The notes under the pieces: generated by a model
The model's input: the letters and a program-made list of their open reading frames with translations, nothing else
Told to the model about the DNA's origin: nothing
Databases searched by the model: none
Made by a program: the position numbers and the translations under genes
Shown: piece after piece, positions 26,952 through 36,934 of the stretch
How positions within the stretch are numbered: the stretch's first letter is position 1
Layout of the letters: each line of letters begins with the position of its first letter
Assembly (NCBI GenBank): GCA_002897635.1
Contig: BDTD01000004.1
Span: 62,001-126,000 of the forward strand
From: a bacterium BMS3Abin11
Lineage (GTDB): Bacteria; Pseudomonadota; Gammaproteobacteria; BMS3Bbin11
Length of the DNA stretch: 64,000 nt
Reading direction: 5' to 3'

Positions 26952-28154
26952 CTACAGGTTAATTAGGTCGAGCCCACGTTGAAGATCTTTCTGCAGATCA
27001 TCGACATCTTCCAGGCCAATAGAAAGTCTAAGCAGGTTTTCAAATACCCCCATCTCATTCCTTTGCTCGACAGTCAGACGCCCGTGTGTTGTTGTTGCAG
27101 GATGGGTGATGGTTGATTTTGTATCACCCAGATTAGCGGTAATCGAAAACAGCTTCGTGTTATCAATCACAGCCCAGGCTTCATCGCGCCCCCCTTTAAC
27201 CTGAAAGGCGAGGACACCTGCTGCCGCATTTTGTTGGCTCTGTGCGAGTGCATGTTGAGGATGCGAAGGAAGGTCGGGGTAAAAAACGCGCTCAACCGAT
27301 GGCTGTGCCTCCAGCCAACTTGCTACTTCTAATGCATACCGGCTATGAGCCTCCATTCTAATCGATAGTGTTTCCAGGCCCTTCAATTGCACCCAGGCAT
27401 TGAATGGACTAAGCGACGGGCCAGCGCTGCGAAGAAAACTATAAATACTTTCACCCACCTGCTCTTTATTGCCGACTACAGCCCCACCCATGGTTCTGCC
27501 CTGACCATCGATATATTTTGTTGAAGAATGGACAACCACATCAGCACCCAGTTTTAGTGGTTGCTGGAGCACCGGTGTGCAGAATGTATTATCTACCACC
27601 AGTAAGGCCTGATTCTCATGGGCTATCTTCGCTACTGCTCTGATGTCCGATACATTACAAAGCGGATTAGATGGAGTTTCCAGAAACAGCATTTTGGTAT
27701 TGGCCTGGATCGCATCTTGCCATTGAGACAGGTCTGTCGAATCCACATAGGTAAAACTGAGATCAAACCGTGTCAGGATATTGTTGAACAGGATAATAGT
27801 TGAACCAAACAGGTCTCTCCCCGCTACCACATGATCGCCAGCATTCAGTAGACCCATACAGGTTGCCACGATAGCACTCATGCCTGTTGCAGTCGCAACA
27901 CAGCACTCACCTTCTTCCATCGCCGCGAGTCTTTCTTCAAAGGTACGTACTGTTGGATTGGTGAAGCGTGAATATATATTACCTTCTACTTCTCCCGAAA
28001 ACTTTGCCGCTGCATCTGCAGCACTTTTGAATACATAGCTGGAGGTCAGGAATATAGGATCAGAATGTTCTCCTTCCTGAGAACGAACCTGGCCAGAGCG
28101 AACCGCACGGGTCGCTATCTTATAATCAGCATTATCACAGTCGTTTTTTGACAT
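26952..28154 (-). CDS. metZ: O-succinylhomoserine sulfhydrylase MetZ
   Basis: A 400-residue PLP enzyme of the Cys/Met metabolism family that makes homocysteine from O-succinylhomoserine and sulfide. The PLP-lysine is in VVHSSTKYIDGQG, preceded by TPSNPLCN and the VVDNTFCTPVLQQP strand. The start at ATG 28154 is set by GAGGTG just upstream; an in-frame ATG at 28193 would add 13 residues without a ribosome site. The purF-metZ neighbourhood is conserved in Pseudomonas-like gammaproteobacteria. Confidence 0.92.
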   Translation of the reverse strand: MSKNDCDNADYKIATRAVRSGQVRSQEGEHSDPIFLTSSYVFKSAADAAAKFSGEVEGNIYSRFTNPTVRTFEERLAAMEEGECCVATATGMSAIVATCMGLLNAGDHVVAGRDLFGSTIILFNNILTRFDLSFTYVDSTDLSQWQDAIQANTKMLFLETPSNPLCNVSDIRAVAKIAHENQALLVVDNTFCTPVLQQPLKLGADVVVHSSTKYIDGQGRTMGGAVVGNKEQVGESIYSFLRSAGPSLSPFNAWVQLKGLETLSIRMEAHSRYALEVASWLEAQPSVERVFYPDLPSHPQHALAQSQQNAAAGVLAFQVKGGRDEAWAVIDNTKLFSITANLGDTKSTITHPATTTHGRLTVEQRNEMGVFENLLRLSIGLEDVDDLQKDLQRGLDLINL

Positions 28155-28190
28155 CAGGACACCTCTATTGATTCTGGATAGATCAGAGTG

Positions 28191-28326
28191 CATTCCAAAT
28201 CGTTCATACCAGGGTAAGGATCACACGGCTGTTCCATGACATCCTGTCATCACGGCACTTGTACATTCCTGTACTTCGTAGCGCTATTGTGAAGATTCTT
28301 AACGCAGAGAATGACGATTTGGAATG
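28191..28326. repeat. MITE-like palindromic element between metZ and purF
   Basis: The 136-bp unit has exact 13-bp terminal inverted repeats: CATTCCAAATCGT at 28191-28203 and ACGATTTGGAATG at 28314-28326. Inside are two tight palindromes, ATGACA-TCC-TGTCAT (28236-28250) and GTACA-TTCC-TGTAC (28261-28274). It has no coding capacity. The form fits a miniature inverted-repeat element or a structured repeat. Confidence 0.55.
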
Positions 28327-28361
28327 TAAGATGAATATTCATGGGTTAATAGAGTTGCCCT

Positions 28362-29867
28362 TCAATCGGTAAAACTCAACTCCGTCTGGCTGGCATTGTT
28401 TTCTTTTGCCCTGGCTCTATCATTACGTAGCTGGTTAATCATCTCAAGATAATTTTTGTCGATATCTCCGGTGATGTACTCACCATTGAAACACGATGTA
28501 TCAAACTGCGTAATCTTTTTGTTGCCTTTATGCGCTGCCTTGATCAGGTCTTCCAGGTCAAGATAGATGAGTTTATCTGCCCCAATCTCTTCGCAGATTT
28601 CCTGTGAATTGCGATTATGTGCAACCAGTTCTGAGGGTGATGGCATATCAATGCCATACACATTCGGATATCTGACAGGCGGCGCAGCAGAAGCAAAATA
28701 AACACGTTTAGCCCCCGCATCCCTGGCCATTTTTATGATCTGACTGGAAGTAGTGCCTCTTACTATCGAGTCATCAACCAGCAGCACATTCTTACCCTTG
28801 AATTCTAGATCGATTGGGTTAAGCTTTCTTCTAACAGAACGTTTACGCTCTTCCTGACCTGGCATGATAAAGGTCCTGCCTATGTAGCGGTTTTTGATAA
28901 ACCCTTCCCGATAAGTTACTTTTAACTGTTTGGCCAACTGGATGGCCGACGTCCGGCTGGTATCCGGAATAGGAATCACCACATCAATCTTTGTGTCAGT
29001 CCATTCACGTTTGATTTTTTTCCCCAGATATACGCCGGTACGCAAACGGGTTTTATGAACTGAGATTCCATCCATTAGCGAATCAGGACGCGACATATAG
29101 ACGAATTCGAAGATGCAGGGTGATGTCTGGCTCTTTTCAGCACACTGTTGTGTGTGGATAATACCCTGCATATCAATAAAAATGGCTTCACCCGGTGCTA
29201 CATCACGTACTATATCGTAAGCCAACACGTCCAGTGCTACGCTTTCTGAAGCAACTATGTGTTCCGGTCCTTTCACCGTATTACGACTACCATAGATCAG
29301 CGGACGAATCCCGTATGGATCGCGAAAGGCAAGTATACCCTGCCCCACAATCAAAGCCACTACAGCATAGGCCCCCCTGACACGTTTATGTACAGCAGAA
29401 ACTGCCTTAAAAATATCTTGCGGTCCGAGCTGGATGCTGGATGACTGATGCAGTTCATGCGCAAAAATATTCAACAGCACCTCAGAGTCAGAATTGGTAT
29501 TGAGGTGACGCAGATCATCTCGAAACAGTTCCTTCTGCAACTCCATGGCATTGGTCAGGTTACCGTTATGACCCAGCGCTACACCGAAAGGAGAATTGAC
29601 ATAAAAGGGTTGTGCTTCTGAACGTGAATCACATCCAGCGGTAGGGTATCTGACATGCCCGATTCCCATGTTCCCCTCCAGGCCAAGCATATGTCGAGTA
29701 TGAAAGACATCACGTACCAGCCCATTATCCTTGCGCATACACAGGCGATCGCCGTCACTGGTCACAATACCTGCGGCATCCTGGCCACGGTGTTGCAATA
29801 CAGTTAACCCATCATAGAGAGATTGATTGACACTCTCCTGGGCAAAAATCCCGATTATCCCGCACAT
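28362..29867 (-). CDS. purF: Amidophosphoribosyltransferase PurF
   Basis: A 501-residue enzyme that starts de novo purine synthesis. The N-terminal Ntn-glutaminase domain begins MCGIIGIF with the catalytic Cys2. QHRGQDAAG and the NGNLTN segments of the glutaminase site follow. The C-terminal PRTase domain has the PRPP loop [17 protein letters not shown] near residue 370. Four-Cys iron-sulfur ligands are not evident, so this is the enteric type without a propeptide. It is part of the folC-dedD-cvpA-purF string. Confidence 0.97.
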   Translation of the reverse strand: MCGIIGIFAQESVNQSLYDGLTVLQHRGQDAAGIVTSDGDRLCMRKDNGLVRDVFHTRHMLGLEGNMGIGHVRYPTAGCDSRSEAQPFYVNSPFGVALGHNGNLTNAMELQKELFRDDLRHLNTNSDSEVLLNIFAHELHQSSSIQLGPQDIFKAVSAVHKRVRGAYAVVALIVGQGILAFRDPYGIRPLIYGSRNTVKGPEHIVASESVALDVLAYDIVRDVAPGEAIFIDMQGIIHTQQCAEKSQTSPCIFEFVYMSRPDSLMDGISVHKTRLRTGVYLGKKIKREWTDTKIDVVIPIPDTSRTSAIQLAKQLKVTYREGFIKNRYIGRTFIMPGQEERKRSVRRKLNPIDLEFKGKNVLLVDDSIVRGTTSSQIIKMARDAGAKRVYFASAAPPVRYPNVYGIDMPSPSELVAHNRNSQEICEEIGADKLIYLDLEDLIKAAHKGNKKITQFDTSCFNGEYITGDIDKNYLEMINQLRNDRARAKENNASQTELSFTD

Positions 29868-29918
29868 CTCACATCACCCTCGAATAAGCTGGAACATGAA
29901 CGAAGAACAGGACATATA

Positions 29919-30416
29919 TCATACCTTCTGCCCGAAAAAATGCGAAACATCTGCCGGCATTATTGACATGCCATAGGCAGCAAGCAATAGAAAATACTCT
30001 TTCAACATAGAGCCAAGCCACCAGTTCTCTTTGGCAAACTGCGTAGACTGAATCAGCACTGCCAGAATAGCAACAATTAGGACACCGCGTAGCAAACCAA
30101 AGATTATACCCAGTGTTCTGTCCATCCCTTTTAAAGGAGATTTGTTCATGATTTTACTTATAACATATGAAAGCAAAGCAAATAAAACCAGAGACAGGAG
30201 GAATATTGAGATGAAAGCAGCCGCTTTACGGACGTCAGCAGACTGAATGAACGAGTCAAATACGGAAGCGAATACGCTGGCAAATCGCCACGCAAGCCAT
30301 GCGGATACTATCCAGCCGACCAGCGACATTATTTCGCGCACCAGACCACGGAAAACACCAATAAGACCAGATATAAGAATTATTGCAATGATGATAATGT
30401 CAAGAATATTTAACAC
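29919..30416 (-). CDS. cvpA: CvpA family membrane protein
   Basis: A 165-residue inner-membrane protein with four predicted helices, starting with the family pattern LDIIIIAIILISGLIGVFRGLVREIMSLVGWI. CvpA is linked to colicin V production and to envelope homeostasis. The gene lies directly upstream of purF, as in most gammaproteobacteria, and 24 bp after dedD, so the three are probably one transcript. Confidence 0.93.
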   Translation of the reverse strand: MLNILDIIIIAIILISGLIGVFRGLVREIMSLVGWIVSAWLAWRFASVFASVFDSFIQSADVRKAAAFISIFLLSLVLFALLSYVISKIMNKSPLKGMDRTLGIIFGLLRGVLIVAILAVLIQSTQFAKENWWLGSMLKEYFLLLAAYGMSIMPADVSHFFGQKV

Positions 30417-30439
30417 ACTTATTACAAGTCTATTGCGAT

Positions 30440-31084
30440 TTATTTTTTAACAACGATTCCGCGCTGTCGTGTTTTATGCCGCAGTCTATCCTGCATTTTC
30501 TCCGCAGCCTTACGATCCTTAAATGGCCCTATCCAGACCTTGGTCACTGTTCCTTTACTGGTTTTGACTTTACCTGACTTTGCAGAAAAACCTTTCTTTT
30601 TCAGCTCAGAAACCTTTTTACTTGCATTTACAGATTTTGAAAATACTCCAACCTGGACTATCCAGCTACTAGCTGAAACAGCTTTAGACTTTTTTGCCGT
30701 TGACTGCTTTGTTCCAGGCTTTTTTGCTGCGGATTTTTTTGCAGGGGCCTTCACTGTGCTTTTAGCAGGCACAGCAGGGGTTACCATGGGCTCAAACAGT
30801 ACAGAAGACTGCTTGCCTTTATCTTTTGTGTCAGCCCCACTAGACTGACGTTGCACTGCGGTAGAATCTGTTGGCGTAATCGACGAAATACGAGAAACGA
30901 AGACCTTCTTTCCCACCTTTTTTATCTCCATTACCACGTGGTCTGCCTCTGGCATCTCAGTATTTGGCTTCTTGCTCAGTAACATCGGCAGCAGGACTAT
31001 GGCAAGCAATATCAACACAACCGCACCTGTCAGGCGATGGCGAGGGTCATAATTCTGGAAATTGTTTTTCGCAGCAACGGACAT
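30440..31084 (-). CDS. dedD: SPOR-domain protein, DedD-like
   Basis: A 214-residue bitopic inner-membrane protein. A short cytoplasmic tail precedes a single helix near residues 18-34 (GAVVLILLAIVLLPMLL). A long Lys/Ala/Thr-rich periplasmic linker follows, and a C-terminal SPOR domain (about residues 138-214) with WIVQVGVFSK and VWIGPFKDRKAAEKMQDRL. SPOR domains bind denuded glycan strands at the division septum. The folC-dedD-cvpA order supports the DedD call; overall sequence identity would be low. Confidence 0.85.
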   Translation of the reverse strand: MSVAAKNNFQNYDPRHRLTGAVVLILLAIVLLPMLLSKKPNTEMPEADHVVMEIKKVGKKVFVSRISSITPTDSTAVQRQSSGADTKDKGKQSSVLFEPMVTPAVPAKSTVKAPAKKSAAKKPGTKQSTAKKSKAVSASSWIVQVGVFSKSVNASKKVSELKKKGFSAKSGKVKTSKGTVTKVWIGPFKDRKAAEKMQDRLRHKTRQRGIVVKK

Positions 31085-31145
31085 ATAATGCCTGGTATCT
31101 ACAATGTATTAGGGTTTGCTATATAAATAGAAAAAATAACGGTAG

Positions 31146-32426
31146 TTAGCTACTTGATGACAAGGCATGAATTATACCACCTACCGTATGAAAAGAACCA
31201 AAAACTACCACCCGATCTTTCTCTTCAGCCAGCCAGCTGGCTTGCTCCCATGCCTGTTCAACAGTTTCGAATAAGCTGATATGAGTATTGGGCCCCAATT
31301 TCTCTAAAACTGCTTTAAGATATTCTGTAGCTTCACCTCTAGCAATAGTTAGACCACCGACGTACCAGAAATCAATAGATGGATATATCTTATACAGAGA
31401 TTCATAGATATCCTTATCTTTCAGCATGGCCACCACGGCATGTGTATTACCTGAAACTGGTAGTGCTTTGAGATTTTCAGTCAATAGTTCCATCGAATCG
31501 GGATTATGCGCGACATCAAGTATTAGCTGTGGTTTTGTCGCAACCACCTGAAATCGACCATTTACCTTAATACCCGGTAATGCGCTCCGTATAGTTTCAT
31601 CTGACACCGGCAATTGTTTCTGCAGGGCGGCGAGACACATCAATACTCCTGCAAGATTGTTGAATTGTGGTATGCCATATAAACCCGGTAATGGAAGCGC
31701 TGACAGGGCATTCCTTTCCTCCTGCTGCCAGCACCAGTCTGCCGCCCTAATTTCATATCGATAGTCCTGATTAAGTGAGAAAATTTTAGCTGCCTTAGCG
31801 TGAGCAATATTCAACAGACTCTGTGGTGGCTCCGGGTCAGAAATTATGGCGATTTTACCTTCGTGTATTATCCCTGCCTTCTCTACGCCGATAGCTTCCC
31901 GATCATTACCCAGCCAGGCCGTGTGATCGATACCAATACTGGTAATCAGTGCCAGATCTGCAGGGAATAGATTTGTTGCATCCAGGCGTCCACCGAGTCC
32001 GACTTCAAGCAGTATGATGTCCCGCTCATGCTGCAGAAAAATCACATATGCCGCCAACGTGGCAAATTCAAAATATGTCAGCGGGATGGAAGCACGAGCA
32101 GAATTAATCTCTGCAAAGGCTGCACACAGCTCATCATCGGCGACAAACAGACCATCTATGCGAATCCGCTCATTGAAAACAGTAAGGTGGGGTGATGTAT
32201 AGCAGGCTGTATGGTAACCGGCTCTGGTATAGAAACTTTCCAGTGCAGTAATGCTGGAGCCTTTGCCATTGGTCCCTGCGACAGTTATAAGCGGACAATT
32301 AAATGGCCTGAGGCCTAGTTGATTTGCCACCTGTCTCAGCCGGACTAGCCCTAGTTCAATCTCGTGACTGTGTTGTGCTGAGATAAAATCGAGCCAACCG
32401 GCAAGGTCTCCGGGTATTTCTGTCAT
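31146..32426 (-). CDS. folC: Bifunctional folylpolyglutamate synthase / dihydrofolate synthase FolC
   Basis: A 426-residue Mur-ligase-like enzyme adding glutamate to dihydropteroate and folates. The P-loop VAGTNGKGSS is near residues 48-57, the omega-loop segment YTSPHLTVFNERIRIDG follows, and the C-terminal domain has LDVAHNPDS. The start is set to ATG 32426 (MTEIPGDLAGWLDFISAQ); the frame is open to an ATG at 32522, but that would run into the accD end region. It follows accD by 35 bp. Confidence 0.95.
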   Translation of the reverse strand: MTEIPGDLAGWLDFISAQHSHEIELGLVRLRQVANQLGLRPFNCPLITVAGTNGKGSSITALESFYTRAGYHTACYTSPHLTVFNERIRIDGLFVADDELCAAFAEINSARASIPLTYFEFATLAAYVIFLQHERDIILLEVGLGGRLDATNLFPADLALITSIGIDHTAWLGNDREAIGVEKAGIIHEGKIAIISDPEPPQSLLNIAHAKAAKIFSLNQDYRYEIRAADWCWQQEERNALSALPLPGLYGIPQFNNLAGVLMCLAALQKQLPVSDETIRSALPGIKVNGRFQVVATKPQLILDVAHNPDSMELLTENLKALPVSGNTHAVVAMLKDKDIYESLYKIYPSIDFWYVGGLTIARGEATEYLKAVLEKLGPNTHISLFETVEQAWEQASWLAEEKDRVVVFGSFHTVGGIIHALSSSS

Positions 32427-32461
32427 CAGTATCCGTGTGGTATAACGAAAAAAACCTGCTG

Positions 32462-33331
32462 TCAGGATGTGGCGGTTTTCTTCCCGCTCAGCATCGCCAG
32501 GATCGAGGCGATTACTTCGCACAGATCCCGACGATCTGCAATCATATCTATTGCCCCTGTTTCGACGAGAAATTCAGAACGCTGAAATCCTTCCGGCAAA
32601 GTTTCACGGACAGTCTGCTCAATCACACGAGGACCAGCGAATCCGATCAAAGCCTTAGGCTCAGCAATAATCACGTCACCAAGCATGGCCAGGCTGGCAG
32701 AAACACCACCCATGGTAGGATCGGTTAGCACTGAAATAAATGGCACACCCTGATGAGACATTCTTCGCAGTACTGCACTGGTCTTTGCCATCTGCATCAA
32801 CGAAAACAGGGCTTCCTGCATACGCGCACCACCACTGGAAGAGACACAGACCAGCGGGATATTCTGTTCCATGCAAAGATCGGCTGCGCGAAGAAATTTT
32901 TCACCGACAACAGTACCCATAGAACCACCCATAAACTCGAATTCAAAGGCAGCGGCAACAACGGGGTCACCTTTAAGCTCACCCTTTATAACAACCATCG
33001 CATCGGATTCACCGGTTTTTTTCTGTGCTTCAGTGAGACGGTCCCGGTATTTTTTCAAATCCTTGAACTTTAGCGGGTCAGTGGCTTTGAGTGAGTTGCC
33101 AATTTCTTCACGTGGGGATTCATCGAGAAGAATGTCCAGACGACGCCTGGCCCCGATACGTAAATGGTGACTGCATTTTGGACAGACATCAAGATTTCGT
33201 TCCAGTTCAGCCCGATACAGAACGGCGCTGCAGGCGGGACATTTTTTCCACAGCCCTTCTGGAATATCCTTTTTGCCAAAGCTGCCGCTGGTTTTAATCT
33301 TGGGCGGCAACAGCATTTCAAACCAGCTCAT
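32462..33331 (-). CDS. accD: Acetyl-CoA carboxylase carboxyltransferase subunit beta
   Basis: A 289-residue subunit forming the transferase with AccA in the first step of fatty-acid synthesis. The N-terminal zinc ribbon has Cys31, Cys34, Cys50 and Cys53. The crotonase-like transferase domain has [10 protein letters not shown] and [15 protein letters not shown], with [21 protein letters not shown] near residue 220. It lies in the conserved trpA-accD-folC order, 31 bp after trpA. Confidence 0.97.
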   Translation of the reverse strand: MSWFEMLLPPKIKTSGSFGKKDIPEGLWKKCPACSAVLYRAELERNLDVCPKCSHHLRIGARRRLDILLDESPREEIGNSLKATDPLKFKDLKKYRDRLTEAQKKTGESDAMVVIKGELKGDPVVAAAFEFEFMGGSMGTVVGEKFLRAADLCMEQNIPLVCVSSSGGARMQEALFSLMQMAKTSAVLRRMSHQGVPFISVLTDPTMGGVSASLAMLGDVIIAEPKALIGFAGPRVIEQTVRETLPEGFQRSEFLVETGAIDMIADRRDLCEVIASILAMLSGKKTATS

Positions 33332-33362
33332 TTATCTTACCCTGATAGTTCTACCAATTTAT

Positions 33363-34175
33363 TTATTGTGTATCTGCATCTAGCGCGTCACGGACACCCC
33401 GTAGAAAATCACTGACTGCATTGATGACGGACTGTTTATCGCCATCAAAGCCTTCCATCATCCTGACAATAGCACTGCCTATTATAATGGCATCTGCAAA
33501 TTCACCAATTTTAACGGCACGTTCAGGACTATTTATGCCAAATCCTACACCAACTGGCAAGTTTGTATGCTGCCGTATTTCGCTGATACTTGTCTTAATC
33601 TCATTATAGTCCAGTGCTGCCGATCCGGTGACACCACGTATGGACACATAGTAGACAAAGCCCCGCGCCTCCAGTGCCACAATTTCCATGCGCTGGGGTG
33701 TTGACGTGGGTGCCAGCAAATAAACCGGGTCTATGTCTCTCTGATAAAGTAGCTCATTGAATTCACAGGCTTCTTCGGGTGGTAGATCAACAAGCAACAG
33801 ACCGTCAACACCTGAAAGCTTTGCAGCATCTGCAAACTTCTCATAACCCATGGCTTCAACAGGATTCAGGTATCCCATAAATATGACAGGTGTCTTTTCG
33901 TCCATCAGACGAAATTGTCTCACCATATCCAGCACATCACACAGACTCGTGTCATGTGCCAGTGCGCGTTGATTTGCCTTCTGAATTACCGGGCCATCTG
34001 CCATTGGGTCCGAGAACGGAATACCCAGTTCGATCAGGTCAGCACCTGCATCGACCATCGCATGCATTAAGGGAACCGTAATATCTGAAACCGGATCCCC
34101 GGCGGTAACAAAGGGAATCAGAGCTTTTCTGCCGTTTTCTCTAAGCGCTTCAAAACAGCTTTCAATACGTGGCAT
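33363..34175 (-). CDS. trpA: Tryptophan synthase alpha subunit
   Basis: A 270-residue TIM-barrel enzyme cleaving indole-3-glycerol phosphate to indole. The catalytic Glu49 (LIELGIPFSDP) and Asp60 (MADGP) are present at their normal positions. The phosphate-binding GFGINSPERA and VYYVSIRGVTG segments follow. Its start codon overlaps the trpB stop by one base (TGATG), so translation is coupled and the alpha-beta ratio is likely balanced. Part of the trpF-trpB-trpA-accD string. Confidence 0.97.
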   Translation of the reverse strand: MPRIESCFEALRENGRKALIPFVTAGDPVSDITVPLMHAMVDAGADLIELGIPFSDPMADGPVIQKANQRALAHDTSLCDVLDMVRQFRLMDEKTPVIFMGYLNPVEAMGYEKFADAAKLSGVDGLLLVDLPPEEACEFNELLYQRDIDPVYLLAPTSTPQRMEIVALEARGFVYYVSIRGVTGSAALDYNEIKTSISEIRQHTNLPVGVGFGINSPERAVKIGEFADAIIIGSAIVRMMEGFDGDKQSVINAVSDFLRGVRDALDADTQ

Positions 34176-35371
34176 CAGATTTCCACCCCATCAATATCCG
34201 CTATGGTCTGGATATCCTTGTCACCGCGCCCGGATAAATTAATTATCATAATTCCGTCTTTTCCCAGTTCCGGTGCCAGCCTTCGCGCATAGGCAATGGC
34301 ATGACTGGACTCCAGCGCAGGGATGATTCCTTCGAGGCGTGTAATGTCATGAAATCCACCCATCGCCTCGTCATCGGATGCGGCGACGTAGCTAGCACGC
34401 CCTGTATCTTTCAACCAGGCATGTTCGGGACCAACTCCAGGATAATCGAGGCCAGCACTGATAGAATGGGTCTCGATAATCTGCCCGTTATTATCTTCCA
34501 TTAAATAGGTTCTATTGCCGTGCAGTACACCTACTCTGCCTTTGCATAAAGGTGCAGCGTGGTGGCCCGTATCTAAACCATCGCCAGCTGCTTCAACGCC
34601 AACCATAGCGACGGCTTCATCGTCGATAAATGGATAGAAAAGTCCTATCGCATTGGATCCACCGCCAACACAGGCAACCAGTGCATCCGGTAAACGACCT
34701 GCCTGTTCAAGTATCTGCTGACGCGCTTCCCTGCCGATGATGGATTGAAAGTCACGCACCATGGCTGGATAGGGATGCGGCCCTGCGACAGTACCGATGA
34801 TATAGAAAGTGTCCTCAACATTGGTCACCCAGTCACGCATGGCCTCGTTGAGCGCATCCTTCAACGTACGAGACCCTGATTCCACCGCGACTACGGAAGC
34901 ACCGAGCAATTTCATCCGGTAAACATTGGGAGCCTGGCGCTCGATATCATTAGCCCCCATGTAGACCACGCACTCAAGTCCCAGCCGTGCCGCGACAGTA
35001 GCCGTAGCTACCCCGTGCTGACCAGCACCCGTTTCAGCAATAATACGTGTCTTACCCAGCCTTTGCGCCAACAGCGCCTGACCGACAGTATTATTTATCT
35101 TATGCGCGCCGGTATGGTTCAGGTCTTCTCTCTTTAGATAGACCTGTGCGCCGTATTCTTTACTCAGGCCTGCGGCATAGTAGAGAGGTGATGGCCGACC
35201 GACATAGTATTTCAGATCATCATCAAGCTCCTGCAGAAAATCTGGATCCTGCATATATTTCTCATAGGCCTGTGTTAATTCCTGCAGCGGACGCATCAAT
35301 GTTTCGGCAACAAAAATACCCCCATAGCGGCCAAAATGGCCATTTTTATCCGGCATGGAATAGGCTGACAT
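34175..35371 (-). CDS. trpB: Tryptophan synthase beta subunit
   Basis: A 398-residue PLP enzyme joining indole and serine. The Schiff-base lysine is Lys91 in [10 protein letters not shown], the phosphate loop is [10 protein letters not shown], and the active-site acid lies in AETGAGQHG. The indole tunnel partner is TrpA next door. A second Met (residue 6) directly precedes the conserved [12 protein letters not shown]; either could be the start. There is a 144-bp gap to trpF upstream with no obvious leader peptide. Confidence 0.97.
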   Translation of the reverse strand: MSAYSMPDKNGHFGRYGGIFVAETLMRPLQELTQAYEKYMQDPDFLQELDDDLKYYVGRPSPLYYAAGLSKEYGAQVYLKREDLNHTGAHKINNTVGQALLAQRLGKTRIIAETGAGQHGVATATVAARLGLECVVYMGANDIERQAPNVYRMKLLGASVVAVESGSRTLKDALNEAMRDWVTNVEDTFYIIGTVAGPHPYPAMVRDFQSIIGREARQQILEQAGRLPDALVACVGGGSNAIGLFYPFIDDEAVAMVGVEAAGDGLDTGHHAAPLCKGRVGVLHGNRTYLMEDNNGQIIETHSISAGLDYPGVGPEHAWLKDTGRASYVAASDDEAMGGFHDITRLEGIIPALESSHAIAYARRLAPELGKDGIMIINLSGRGDKDIQTIADIDGVEI

Positions 35372-35515
35372 GTAAAAACCCGTATGTTACAAAGTGAGTA
35401 GTGTATATCCGGACAACAAACGAACTGAGCAGATACACAGGACTGTGTGAATGACTGATTTTACCGATCTTTTGAGCTTATTGCATCCACATGGCTTTTT
35501 AAATTCACGACCGCT

Positions 35516-36136
35516 TTAAGGGCACTTAACCGCGCGTATGAACTGTTCGATTTTGTGCGCATCTTTTTTACCGGGTGATTCTTCCACACCACTACTGACA
35601 TCGACAGCCCAGGGTTGCACTGTAGATACCGCTACTGCAACATTTTCCGGATTCAGGCCACCTGCCAGAACGACAGGTAGCGATAAGTCATTCGGGATCA
35701 AGCTCCAGTCAAAAGTTTCCCCTGATCCGCCGGCTGTGCCTTTTTTGTAGCTATCCAGCAATATCCCCCTGGCTGATGCATATTGCTGGCATGAGTGGGG
35801 CAGGTCTGTACCTCTGTTCACCCTGACCACTTTGATATATGGTCGATCAAAGCTACTACAAAACACCTCATCCTCATCACCATGGAACTGCAGCAAATCC
35901 AGCCGTACGCGGGACAGCACCTGATTTACTTCCTGCTGGCTGCTGTTCACAAATAAACCCACTGCGCTGATAAAAGGCGGCAAGCTGGAAACAATTTCCA
36001 TGGCGGATGTTACTGTCACATTTCGCGGACTATTGGCATAGAACACCATCCCAATAGCATCTGCGCCGGCATTGCAGGCTTTATATGCATCGGCAACAGT
36101 ACATATCCCACATACTTTTATGCGCGTTTTATTCAT
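35516..36136 (-). CDS. trpF: Phosphoribosylanthranilate isomerase
   Basis: A 206-residue TIM-barrel enzyme of tryptophan synthesis. The catalytic Cys9 is in KVCGIC, and the general acid Asp lies in LLDSYKKGTAGGSGETFDW around residue 127. LAGGLNPENV and VDVSSGVEESPGKKD are the phosphate-binding strands near the end. Its start overlaps the truA stop by four bases (ATGA). The truA-trpF-trpB-trpA order is the standard one in non-enteric gammaproteobacteria. Confidence 0.96.
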   Translation of the reverse strand: MNKTRIKVCGICTVADAYKACNAGADAIGMVFYANSPRNVTVTSAMEIVSSLPPFISAVGLFVNSSQQEVNQVLSRVRLDLLQFHGDEDEVFCSSFDRPYIKVVRVNRGTDLPHSCQQYASARGILLDSYKKGTAGGSGETFDWSLIPNDLSLPVVLAGGLNPENVAVAVSTVQPWAVDVSSGVEESPGKKDAHKIEQFIRAVKCP

Positions 36137-36918
36137 AAACCCAATATTCCCGTAGTATTTTTCACAGAGGGTATGTTGAATTCCTCAGGGTATATAATTG
36201 CATTCAAATACAGCCCATCGGGCGGTGCCGTCACGCCACCGTATGTTCTATCTTCTGATGCCAGCACTTCTGCCGACCAGTCAGGGGCCTTCTCACCAGC
36301 ACCTATACTACACAATACACCTGCAATATTTCTAATCATATGATGCAGAAATCCATCGGCTCTTGCATAGATAACGACAAAATGTCCCATGCGTTCTACA
36401 GATAATTCTCTCAAATCACGTACCGGTGATTTGGCCTGGCAGGCAAGTGCGCGATAGGCGTTAAAATTATGGCGACCAAGTAAATGTTTCGCCGCCTTTT
36501 GCATCAATGATACATCTAATGGTCTATATTCCCAGCTCACCTTGTTATGAAGAATTGCCGGACGCTCATGGCGATTAAGTATGATGTATTGATAACGACG
36601 CTCAATTGCTGAAAAACGTGCATGAAAATCATCCCTGACATGCTTTGCCCATAATATGGTCACATTATCAGCCAGGTAACGTGAAGTGCCTCTCATCCAT
36701 GAATAATCACTTCGCAGGACATCCGTTTCAAAATGCACTACCTGCCCCGTTGCATGAACCCCTGTATCAGTTCTACCTGCGGTAATGATACGAACAGGGC
36801 TGTTGGCAATTTTTGACAATGCCACCTCAACAGCATTCTGCACTGTTGCAACGTCTTCCTGATATTGCCAGCCACAATAGGAGGAGCCATCATATTCAAT
36901 ACCAAGCGCAATCCTCAT
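36133..36918 (-). CDS. truA: tRNA pseudouridine38-40 synthase TruA
   Basis: A 261-residue pseudouridine synthase acting on the anticodon arm. The catalytic Asp51 is in AGRTDTGVHATGQ. The second conserved block, HHMIRNIAGVL, is near residue 205, and FHARFSAIERRYQY is in the middle. The length is standard. It lies between the EcfT-like membrane gene (16 bp) and trpF (4-bp overlap). Confidence 0.96.
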   Translation of the reverse strand: MRIALGIEYDGSSYCGWQYQEDVATVQNAVEVALSKIANSPVRIITAGRTDTGVHATGQVVHFETDVLRSDYSWMRGTSRYLADNVTILWAKHVRDDFHARFSAIERRYQYIILNRHERPAILHNKVSWEYRPLDVSLMQKAAKHLLGRHNFNAYRALACQAKSPVRDLRELSVERMGHFVVIYARADGFLHHMIRNIAGVLCSIGAGEKAPDWSAEVLASEDRTYGGVTAPPDGLYLNAIIYPEEFNIPSVKNTTGILGL

Positions 36919-36934
36919 AATTAATCAGAGGCTC

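Noticed and set aside
32427-32522. 32-residue upstream extension of FolC
   Set aside because: It overlaps the end of accD and lacks FolC-like sequence; MTEIPGDLAGW at 32426 is the normal start.
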